From: Conoideocrella luteorostrata
Taxonomy: Eukaryota > Ascomycota > Sordariomycetes > Hypocreales > Clavicipitaceae
Length of the DNA: 60,111 nucleotides
Assembly: GCA_032433595.1 (NCBI GenBank)
Contig: JASWJB010000276.1
Coordinates: 1-60,111, forward strand
Direction: 5' to 3'
Part shown: piece after piece, positions 44,924 to 54,512 of the stretch
Layout: the number at the start of each line of letters is the position of its first letter
How positions within the stretch are numbered: the stretch's first letter is position 1
The notes under the pieces: generated by a model
Database searches by the model: none
Told to the model about the DNA's origin: nothing
What the model saw: the letters and a program-made list of their open reading frames with translations, nothing else
Translations under genes and position numbers: made by a program

Positions 44924-46364
44924 TTAAGTATACCAGCCCCGTGCTCCTGTTCCAGAGTGTGCTGCTTCCCGACGATGGGGTATCATCGGGTTGGTGATAC
45001 TAAAAACTTCTATAATTTCCCGCCAAGTGTTCTCATCCATGGACAAGATTGCTTGATGCTTCGACGCACCATGGCGATGAGTACCATCGTCAGTCGCTTC
45101 TCGCTCCACAGGGGCTGTAAAATGGCTGTTAGTTTCTCCAGGCTAATACAAGGTGTATAAAGGTGAGCATACCGAGTGCAGGAAGGTCGAACTCATCCAA
45201 CTCTATCTTAACTCGTCCATCTCTGATTAGAAAACTGACATAGAACAAATTCTCCACCGTCTGTCCAAACGAGTCGGGATTTACAACAAATCGCATCAAG
45301 TCTATGCCTCCAGTACTCCGAAGTCCATGTTGGTGCATAAGTCTCGTCGTTTCTTCTTCCTCCATTTCGTCTTCAATCAAGTCTCGAACAGTTTCTTGTG
45401 CCTCAGCTTGGATTTCATGTAGATGTTGTAAGATGTTCGTGCATATGGCGGTTAGATCATTCTCTTTCTTTGCCATATCATCCACGCTGAGAACTTCAGG
45501 CCTCGTCTCCGTCAGATTATTGGGTCGAAACGGAGCGCTTCGTTTTACAATTTTGCGGACTTTCTTCTCGACCGACAATGGTCCCAGCAGAAAAGCGGGC
45601 AGAGCAGGTCTTCGGATATGCGGCAAACATGCAAAGCGACCCAGGTGTGGCCAGTTCATCATATCGCCTTCGTCGCCGATATCGTCGTCATTATCGTCAT
45701 CTTCGCTCCGTCTGTATCGGGATACAGTCCTTCGTTGCCGCTGTGTGCTTGAAAGTTCCGCGGCGTTATCGTCACTGATGCCGCCCCCGTGTCGCATATA
45801 AGTAATGGCTTTAGACACGAATTCATCCACATCTATCCCTTGTGACAAGCTGCCATGAACCAGACGCAAAGTTTTGCGATACGAGAGATCGGTCGTGCTG
45901 ACAAGCAGACGTGAATCAATAGTTGCCTCAGTCGTTTGCTTCACTTGTTTGGAGAGCTGGTTGGCTTTCCGAATCGCCTGGAACAATCCACGGGAATCGC
46001 TCTGCAAGTATTCGTCTGAATTTTGATTCACCTCTTTCAATAGCTCTCTCAGTTCCCTCTGCAGTACTCGCCGCTCTTGCGGGGGCTGGTCCGGATCGTA
46101 GATATCCCGAATTTCATCATTGTCGCTGTTCTCATCATTGTCGCTGTTCTCATCACTATCGGGGCCAACAGTCCTTCGTCGGTTACTTGTTGGCTCTGAC
46201 GCCAGTGTATTGGTCCTTTTCCGCTTAGATCCAGATGCGCTTCGCCCATCGGGCCTTTTCCGTACGGCTAGATCATGACTTGTAGATGCGGATGCTTGTG
46301 ACTGTGAGGGTGATGTAGTCTGCGACGGGATGTCGTCCGACAACTGGCGAACACGTGTGGGCAT
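44924..46364 (-). CDS. NSE4: NSE4, kleisin subunit of the SMC5/6 complex
   Basis: Two exons (46364-45173 and 45114-44924), split by a 58-nt intron, give 460 residues. The N-terminus is Ser-rich with a KRKR nuclear signal and an acidic stretch containing a duplicated DENSDN unit. RDIYDPDQPPQERRVLQRELREL opens the conserved kleisin N-terminal domain. ATIDSRLLVSTTDLSYRKT and GIDVDEFVSKAITYMRHGG follow. The C-terminal winged-helix region has GGIDLMRFVVNPDSFGQTVENLFYVSFLIRDG, and exon 2 adds SKHQAILSMDENTWREII, the usual Nse4 ending. Nse4 bridges the Smc5 and Smc6 heads with Nse1 and Nse3 and is essential for recombination-linked DNA repair. The intron is required: without it the C-terminal block is lost. 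Confidence 0.93.
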
Positions 46365-48801
46365 CACCGCGGAGAGCGAGGAGAGATGTAGCCTTCAGAG
46401 AACTTCTGGCGTAAACATCCAATTTGCTCGCTCCGAATGTTCGTGTATTTGACAATGGGGTGCTCCTCAGCTTCCTTTCGCGTCTATTATGCTGGTTGGT
46501 CTCGCAGGTATAAATTGCCCAGACACCTAAGTGAGTCGCGTGGGAGACGCGACACTAATCAAGTCCAACCGACAACTAAGCAGTTAGCTACTCCGTAGTT
46601 ACCCCTCTTTCTACTCCGTAGGTAGGAGCGTGTTGCGTCACTAGCGCGTAGATACCCTATAGGAGATGTTGAATTTGAATACAACTCGAATGGCATCTCA
46701 AGAGGCTTATTCCCTATTTTATAATGCATCTATGCTATGCAAGATTTACGCGTTGAACTTACCGTGGTGAGAAAAAAGGCACCCGGTACGAGAGAATGAT
46801 ACAGTTAGCGTCCACACGCTATAGTTGCTGGACCCTTATACTGCCCTGCGGATAGCACCGCTTACATGAAATCTCGTTGTCCCTGTTTCTTATTGTTGGC
46901 TGTTTTCCGACATATTAATGCATACTGTGACCACTTGTGCGCAACTGAACTAGCATATTTTGACCTCTATAAGCACATCATGGAAGGTCCGCGAACGATG
47001 TTGGGTTTAAAGACAAATGGAAGTGCGCGTGGTGCAAGCCATCATATGGCCAACTAACCATTTCCGAGCATAGATGTGGACCACGAGACCGATCTTAACT
47101 TGCTGGTTTTCTCTGAAATGGCGCATCCTGCAGCCTGGCCTGGTTGAACCGATCGGAAGCGTGCCAATATGGAAGATAGTCTCTTTTCGAAAGATACCAG
47201 AGTGACACGGGTTGTAGTATTTAGGCCCGTGGCCTGCGGTTAATAACCTCATCCTCGTGCGACGTGGAGGCTGTCAGTGCCATTCAGAAAGTAAGAAAAG
47301 CCGCAAGTGGTACTGGATCGAATTTGTCCGTGCAGTCGCACATCACATCTCGTTCATTCAGCCCGCCTTGTTGTGTGTGGCATGTGCCTGACGACAAGCC
47401 TGCCATCCATTAGCTGCAACAAGCCAGGTGGTGCCCCTGCATGATCAATAGCAGGACACCCTCATGGTGACGACCGGAACGGGACGCCGAACATCCTTGG
47501 AGAACTGGCCGAGCTTTCATTTATTTACTTGGTAATTCATCTTATATTCGGTCATGGAACAAGCATGGGCAGTGTTAATGACATAGGTCGAGGTGCTACC
47601 GCACTAAATAGTGAAGTGTCTGCGTGTCTTGTACTGCAAAGCCGAGACGATTTGTGAAAGCTAGTTACTGTCTAATATTAGTTATCAGCGGAAGTTTTGG
47701 AACAAGATTTCTCGACTCACACCAACTGCGGACGCTTGCGTTTGGGAAAGGCAGGACGGCTGCCCACTGCGCGAGTGCTCGGCCACAAGGGCCACACACA
47801 TCGTCAACGCAAACGCCGCTGGACTGCGAGGTGGTTCAGCCTGGTCCACCCAGTCAGGAAAATATGCGCACGAGGACAAGCCAAAAGTTGAGATTTGGAC
47901 GTCACTGACTGCCAGAAAACGGGCCTTTCCCCAGCTTACTTTACTGAAGATGGTCATTTTGAACATTCTATCTAGCTGCAAAACACCTCACCTCGACTCC
48001 GCAGGGAAAGCAGAAGCGCAAGCAGCAAAGTCCAGCAAATGGACTCCGTGCCCCCCATAAATCACTAGTTGTTCCATGGCGCGGAAGCCCACGATTCGTT
48101 CGCATTGTTCCAATTACCCGAAGCCTGCAGTGCTTCCAGGGTACCTACGTCTCCGCCCATGGACGCCCATATCCTTCCCATGGAGCTGTTGTTTGTCTGC
48201 TGGGTCCCGAGACGCTCGGTGGTACAAACCTGGAAGCCTCCGCCGAATTCCAAGAACGTATCATGCTTAAAGACTGACAGCCCAAGCTGGTCCATCAGAC
48301 CACTGGCTGCACGCCACATTCTACAGCTAGGTTGAGCTAGCATGCTTTTATGGATGGGGATCTACTTTATGTTGATAGCCAAATCAATGGATGGCACAAG
48401 ACATTGTAGTGGTTGCGTCGCTAAATTGGGTAGCACTTGGTACCTCACTTGGGCGTCGGAAAGGCACGCATACGCGTGGCCGCCAAGAGTCTGGTGCAAC
48501 AAAATGCCGCTGTTCGGCGACGTCCCAAACATTCGAGAGATGTCTGCTGTTCCATGCATGTGTATGCTCCGTATAAGCTCCGAAACCCCGCCGAAGATGC
48601 GGAACTGGGTGGCTGTGAAGGTCCACGATAACGATTAACTACTACTCCGTACCCCGCTATCCACTCGCTACTCACAGTGGGGTGTCGTACCCAAGCAAAT
48701 GCAGGACCAAGCAGGACAATGCGTGCAAAACATATTTAGGCAAGTACGGAGCACAATACATCCTTATTTTACCGAGTACTTAAGCACAATACACAAATAT
48801 C
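46365..48801. other. Gene-poor region
   Basis: About 2.4 kb with no supported gene. TACTCCGTA copies lie at 46589-46597, 46612-46620 and 48643-48651, and a near copy at 48744. Opposite-strand frames at 48065-48343 are protein-like in composition but unrecognised. The NSE4 promoter is at the left end. Confidence 0.45.
46589..46620. repeat. Direct pair of TACTCCGTA elements upstream of NSE4
   Basis: Two identical copies (46589-46597 and 46612-46620) in the same orientation, 23 bases apart start to start, about 225 bp upstream of the NSE4 start codon. Confidence 0.85.
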
Positions 48802-49404
48802 TCAACTGTGCAGCCACCTGAGGTCCCAGAACTTGCGGTATGATGCGCAGGACAGATCAACAGCCTCTCGTGTGCTTTGGAAGGTTGTTGGAGGTGACGT
48901 ATCTGCTGGGCGGATTGTCAACATTGCGTCCAGCATCACGCCAAGCCAATTTTTAGCCCCCAACGCTTCCGTGGAGGACCATCTAACCCCAAGATGACTG
49001 GCAAGCTCGACATGGACCGCTATTTGCCTACTGTAGTCCACTATATGCCCAGAAGTATCCCATGCGCGCTTGGCCTGCTTCTCCATACTCAAGGACTTAT
49101 GTAGGAATGGGGCAGTCCTCAGCCACTTGAGTAAGTACCCGGCAGCACTTACCTCGCACAGTGGTGTATTGCAAGGGTAGTTTCTTGGCCCATCCCGGCT
49201 TAAAGTACCAAGGCTATTGGCGTCAAGGACTGGCCAGTTTCTTTGTGCTCGTTGCTTGTGCTCGTTGCTTGTGCTCGTTGCTTGCGCTTCATGCTTGCAC
49301 TTGTGCTTGATGCTTGTGCTTGTGCTTGTGCTTGTGCTTGTGCTTGTGCTTGTGCTTGTGCTTGAGCTTGTGCTTGCTTGACTAGCCACAAGCCAGTAGA
49401 CCAT
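48802..49404 (-). CDS. Unassigned 200-codon open frame across a hexanucleotide repeat
   Basis: An ATG-initiated frame of 200 codons. Its N-terminal part is a Ser-Thr alternation encoded by the CTTGTG repeat, which is open in all three minus frames and so is no evidence for coding. The last 140 residues have ordinary protein composition, with pieces such as LLKWLRTAPFLHKS and HIVDYSRQIAVHVELASHLG, but I recognise no family. It may be an orphan gene, part of a spliced gene, or chance. Confidence 0.2.
   Translation of the reverse strand: MVYWLVASQASTSSSTSTSTSTSTSTSTSTSIKHKCKHEAQATSTSNEHKQRAQRNWPVLDANSLGTLSRDGPRNYPCNTPLCEVSAAGYLLKWLRTAPFLHKSLSMEKQAKRAWDTSGHIVDYSRQIAVHVELASHLGVRWSSTEALGAKNWLGVMLDAMLTIRPADTSPPTTFQSTREAVDLSCASYRKFWDLRWLHS
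49233..49379. repeat. CTTGTG hexanucleotide tandem repeat
   Basis: A purer block of GTGCTT units at about 49308-49377 is flanked on the left by degenerate variants (TGCTCGTTGCTTG repeats, TGCTTGCGCTTCATGCTTGCAC). On the minus strand it would encode Ser-Thr, Gln-Ala or Lys-His alternations depending on frame. It is likely to vary in length between strains. Confidence 0.9.
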
Positions 49405-50070
49405 GTCAATGCAAGCCCGTCGACCCTTCCAAGCTTTGGTGCTCCTTTGCTCGTAGTGTCGTTACTCTACAAAAGGCGACCCGAGCCTCTTTCTTTTACG
49501 CGATACGTGTGACGTCTTCTTCTACCACTATCCCCTCATTTATTCCCCATTATTCCACAAGGATCCACGTCTGTTCCTTGCTTTGGAGAGTGTACCATCT
49601 TGTGAGAGCAGCTGTTTCCGCCAGGACAAGAGGCAAGACACTGTCGCCGTTTCCATGGTTTCGAGGAGGTAAAATTCCATACGATATTAGAAACCTCACG
49701 CGCTGTGCTCGGGGAGCAGCTATACAAAGTGGTATACTCTCGATAGAAGCTTGACAGCTTCACATACAATAGGCTTCCGTCGTGACCGGTCGAATTGGGT
49801 TTCATGGTGTCAACATTCACCCCGATCGCTCGCACGTATTCCTCTGGCACTTTGCCGCGGACTCGCCCTCAAACAAATTGAGGCTTAGACTTGGGCTCTT
49901 TCTTTGTCGACTGTCCCACTGTGCAGGTCGAAGCACCACGCACTCATAACTGGGCTCTTTGTATAATTCTCTTTATCCGTCGTCACAGATTTCTGGACCT
50001 GTAGTCGTTGCATTTGTCTCTGCGCATCTTGAAAAGCAGCTCAGGACTCTACTCACAGTGCTTGCCCATT
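49405..50070. other. Upstream region of the conserved protein at 50071
   Basis: About 670 bp holding the probable promoter and leader of the plus-strand gene that follows. No recognisable protein or repeat. Confidence 0.4.
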
Positions 50071-50925
50071 ATGACTGGCCCTACGACAACACCAAGATAC
50101 AGCGCGGAGGATTTTGAGACGGCTTCGATACGATCTGCTGCTCCTTCGTATGGTAAGATCTCTGCCCGTCGATTTTGTCAACTGCTTGTACTAAATTTCA
50201 ACAAAAATGGTAGTGTCCGATGTACCATCTTACCATACCCTTCCTTACAATCACAACGAAGTGATTCCACCTTATAGTCCTCAGGTTCCTAGAACCGCCA
50301 CTCTAATTTCGAGTGCCTCTGCTCCTTTGTTCGCTCCTGGTCGCCAGAGGGCCACTACGCCTCGGCAACAAACTATTGGCTTGCCTCCCTTGCCTCCAGT
50401 TGCCTCCCAGAGTGCCATGTCATTACACAGTTTCCAACTGCCAACCTGGTCTGCCAACAATGGCCCGGCAGCCCGCCACTACCGTAATGTTGCTGAACGA
50501 CGCATCACCTCCGGGAGATATGCTGGACCATCGGAACCCATGGCTCGTCAGAACTCTAATGAGAGAGCGATAGATAACCGAACGGGGAACGAAGAGCCGG
50601 ATATGCGACCGCTGGAAGATCCATATCTTGTTGGCGAGGTGGCAGCAGCGCAGGCCCGCCGAGAGAGGCTTCTTCGTGAAACTGGTGAGGATATTCTGGT
50701 GCGAGAGGACAGACAGTGGGACTGGCTCCTCGGTAAGTAAACCTTTTCGTCATATCAGCCGTGTCTTCTAGTAAATGAGAAGTACCCTCGTGTTAACGTT
50801 ATGTAGCACAAATGACGAAATGGGATGAGCGTGAGAGAAGTTGGGCTCGCTTCCGCCGTGACGCAGAAAATAATCAGCGAAAGAAGCTTCTTCGCCGAAT
50901 TGGAGGCCGACTGCTACCAACATAG
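50071..50925 (+). CDS. Conserved fungal protein of unknown function
   Basis: Three exons (50071-50152, 50214-50732, 50807-50925) join in phase to 239 residues. The N-terminal 150 residues are Ser/Pro/Tyr-rich and disordered-looking (YVSDVPSYHTLPYN, VIPPYSPQVP, ATLISSASAPLF). The C-terminal third is helical and charged: DPYLVGEVAAAQARRERLL, then EDRQWDWLLAQMTKWDERER and SWARFRRDAEN, ending RIGGRLLPT. The Trp-spaced pattern resembles an unnamed family widespread in Pezizomycotina, from memory. No catalytic motif, signal peptide or membrane segment is present. The tidy splice sites and phase make the gene model good even though its role is unknown. Confidence 0.75.
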
Positions 50926-51547
50926 ATGGGGAAAGTGAGTGTGGCTTTGGCGCCAGATGCTTGGTTGTGGTTCATTCACATTATCGCACCACTGGTTGGG
51001 CACTTACTCATTCATTATGGCACATGTCACGAATCCATTGAAGCATCTAACGGCGCACATGTCTAGATGGGGTTGTATTTTTTTTGTGTTTGCATTGTGG
51101 ATAATTCTAGTTCACGGAGTTGCGTTCATCATCGGGAGATTCGCATCCCCGCTCCTGTGATCTCCTTAGAGGTGGCATCCTATAAGTTAGTGAATTCAAC
51201 TTCTCTTACATACGTGATTGGAGAAAGTGTTGGCCCTGATGCAAAAAGCAAGTCCAAGCACGTCTTGAATGTCTTGGCCGGTAATAGTGGATTGATGGAT
51301 GGAACAACTCTCAAAAAAGGCGTAGGAAACTTGAGTCGACTTTATTAAACGCCTCTGCTTTGCTACCATACGTTTCAATGTAAATGTACACGGTCCCTTA
51401 ACGCCATGCCCTATGCAGCTAGTAAGACATTGCTTCCAGTTGCCTGTCAACAGCATCCCATCTTTTAGTATGTTTAGTTGTTCGAGTAATACAGTGGGCC
51501 AGCTATAGCTTGCTTGTTGCCATATTGGCGATACAAAATTATCTGGT
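50926..51547. other. Convergent intergenic region
   Basis: About 620 bp between convergent genes, expected to hold both 3' UTRs. Short open frames look like chance. Confidence 0.45.
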
Positions 51548-52398
51548 TCAACCTTTGCTTCGAGAGTTGAGAAGTAGGGCAACAATCAGGCTGGATATGG
51601 TTAGCCACACACAATAATCTGAAAAAGAAAACTACCACATCTTGGAGCTACATACCCGTAAAGACCAAGGACTTCTCCGAAAATGAGGATCAAAACCATG
51701 CCGACAAAGATTCTCGACTGCTCCATGTATGCACGCACACCCGTGTCACCGACAATACCAATGCAGTAACCAGCAGCCAGGCCGGTCATGCCAACAGAGA
51801 CACCGCATGCAAGGTGCATGAAGCCACTGGAGTCAGACTGATTAGATTTATGTCTCAAGTATTCGCCAAGACTATCGAGGAGATACGAACGTGAAGAGGG
51901 CGTAGCTTTGGCCAGCAGATGGTGGAGCGAGGTCCTGCGCAATGAGGACTGATATAACGAGGGAATAGACAGCGATGATACCGGACATGACAACAGGGAT
52001 CAGACACTACAAACGGAAGTAGCAGTTAACACAACGTAAACTTGTTTGCACTCGGGATACAGGGGGGAAGGGGGCGAGGCGGAATCAAACCTTCATGATA
52101 AGATCAGGACGAAATGTTCCCACGCCGGCAATACCAATGCCGGACTTTGCAGTGCCGTACGCAGCTCCAACAGCTACATATTTCGAGTGTCAGTGACTCC
52201 GGTTCGATGTCTGGGTGGAAGACTTCCCGTCGTTATATCTTACATCCGAAGATCATGGCAGCAGCGATACCAGCCTGCAATGTCGCAAACGCTCGAATTA
52301 GCATGGGGAGGAAGCCTGGGGCTGAGTCGGCGGCAGAGAATAGGGGAGCTTACCATCCCAATGAAGGGAGCGAACTTGGGAGTGTACTCGGACTCCAT
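51548..52398 (-). CDS. VMA11: V-type ATPase proteolipid subunit c' (VMA11)
   Basis: Six exons (52398-52354, 52274-52244, 52173-52091, 52006-51891, 51826-51656, 51590-51548) join in phase to 162 residues. Exon 2 is only 31 nt. The protein starts [15 protein letters not shown], has [19 protein letters not shown] after the first helix, and ends [16 protein letters not shown], with four membrane helices. The proton-carrying Glu is in [13 protein letters not shown], at about residue 143. The MESEY..PKFAPF start and [16 protein letters not shown] match fungal c' (VMA11) rather than c (VMA3), by recall. Subunit c' is a fungus-specific member of the rotor ring of the vacuolar proton pump. Introns 3 and 4 use unusual donors (GTTTGA and GTTCGT). 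The gene is divergent from the ROM2-like gene. Confidence 0.92.
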
Positions 52399-54512
52399 GA
52401 CGGGGAGGGATGCGATGCTGCTGAGTGGGAGCTGTTAATTTGACGAGGAACGAGTCGTGGAGGAGCTCTACGAAACGTACGCAACTGGCGGACTTCCATC
52501 ACGGTTTCGGGCCAGGCAGCTCGTCCAAAGTGGCGCGTCATGGGGACCAATGAGGTTGGCGTTTGGTGTGGTGACTTGGCACGTGATTTAGATGCCTCTG
52601 GCTGTTCTTGTCCTGGGTTACTACTACCTCGCCATGAGTGACATAACCTATTCTGCTTGCACATGCTGCAAAATTTGATTTCTCTTAAAAGAGACATCTG
52701 GTAATTTGCTAAAGGGATGTGGAAACTTGCGGTAGTGTCTAATTTTTCTATTCCTTCCTGTGAAGTTTAGAATCGAAGGAAACATTCCGAAAGGCACGTT
52801 GGTCTCAGGGTCTTGCTTGTGAGAAAAGGTCAGCATGCGGACCAAAGAGTACGTGGGATGTTTGCGGCACGGGTCTAGATGAAGGGTTGATATGGCTACC
52901 TGTTGAATCTCTTCGTTCTCGATCGTTCCTTGGTCACAACTGGCCGGAAAGTGGTCTGGCTCATCGTTGGCGCATATCCCCGGAAACAAATCATGGCTTA
53001 TTTTAATAGACCGGGGTCGAGCTTTTGACCTGGGCTGGCACTCCCGATAACAGTCATTCCTCTCTTGGTTGGACCATCTTGCAATGTGAACAACTCTAGC
53101 TAGGGGTCTGATCTAAATGAACCACGATGGTCGCCTGGTTATAAATTATTAGGAATGTTAACAATAGTTTACGGAGTATTGATATTATCAAAATAAGAAT
53201 AATATAGCATATGATAATGCATCCATTAATCTTATGCCAATACAGTATTTGAAGAGGCTAAAACCCCAACCGGTCAGTTTACTTGGATCGGACCCTCATT
53301 ATCTGTCAGTTCAGTTGACACATTTTCAAACCCCTTCATTCACCATTGGCTAAAATTAAATTGCCGCATCGCAAACCCCTCTCACTGTGCCATGTTCGAT
53401 CCAGGTGGCAAATTGGCAAACATGCTTATTCACTTGATTGATTTTCCGTGTCGCTAAACTCAACGACTATCGGGTGAATCAGTTGAGCCAGCGGCCACGA
53501 TGCGTCTTCAGAGAATATTGCATACATAGAGCTGCCATCCCTTGCGCTAGATTTTTTTTATTGTTATTGTTATTGTTATTTTTATTTTTTATAATTTTCG
53601 TGCTTCATCATTAACACTCTGTTATAGCCCGTGTAAAAGCCCATTGGACTACTCGTAGAGTGCTTTGAGATCAGATATTTGGTCTGCCCGGAGTTGGAGG
53701 GACTGACTGAAAGTTGAACAGGGGTCTCCGTAGAGGCCACAAGCTGCAGCGTCTGTGCTTGCTGCCCGAGAGACAGCCAATTTCACAGACCAGCCAGTGA
53801 ACCAGTCCACCGAGAGTCTGCGCCAGTGCCGCGCACCACAGCCATCTTAACCCGTCGGCGGCGCAGCCAAGCCCTGCCGTCCACTAACTAAACTATTGCT
53901 GATGCTGTGTCTGTTGCTGGGCTCTGGTGCTATCATTGCTCCTGCAGAACTCCCTCGAGCCGGCGACAACGACGTTGAGCCCAAGTCTCATTTTCGCCAA
54001 CCTAGACGACAGACAGACAGCACGGCTAGAAGGACCTTGACCGGCCATTTTCTGACTTCTTTACTCTGCTGCCACCGAACCACCGCGCCTCCCTCATCCG
54101 GTACGGCTACCCTGGGCGTGGAGGCACAGTCTCCTGCGCACTTCGAGCCACCCATCAGCTGATAGAGTAAAGTCAGCCCCTCGGTGTCCTTTGGAACGTC
54201 GCGAGCGTTGAACTCTTGCCTCCTAACCAAGCCCCCCAAAGGAGGAAGAGGTCGACGTCCATCAAGTTGCTGGCCTTGCACTACGCTTAGCGACTCTGTC
54301 TCGCTTCCAATTGCTGGCCGCTCTTGACGGCTTCGTACGGTGAGCCTTGTCCTGTTCCTGGATCCAGACGCACACACCCTCCTAACCAACAACTCTGTTG
54401 GCGGTCGTGATGTGCCGGCATGAGCCCTTGTCCTTCGTCGAGTATCTAGCCCATTTCTAACAAGTTTTTTTTACGTATATCTAATAGAGACTCGGACCCG
54501 CAGAGTTTCATC
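52399..54512. promoter_or_regulatory. 2.1-kb divergent promoter between VMA11 and the ROM2-like gene
   Basis: No supported gene. TACGGAGTA occurs at 53170-53178. A TTATTG repeat with T-rich flanks lies at about 53551-53600. The last 500 bp before the ROM2-like ATG are pyrimidine-rich with several short frames, and probably form a long leader. Just before the ATG, a T-run, a CTAAT sequence and an AG suggest a leader intron acceptor. Confidence 0.45.
53551..53600. repeat. TTATTG tandem repeat with T-rich flanks
   Basis: Three to four TTATTG units (ATTGTTATTGTTATTGTTAT) are flanked by T runs. It is probably a simple-sequence expansion in intergenic DNA. Confidence 0.8.

Noticed and set aside
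49308..49377. Short regular repeat considered as a CRISPR-like array
   Set aside because: It is a pure hexanucleotide microsatellite without spacers, in a eukaryotic genome.
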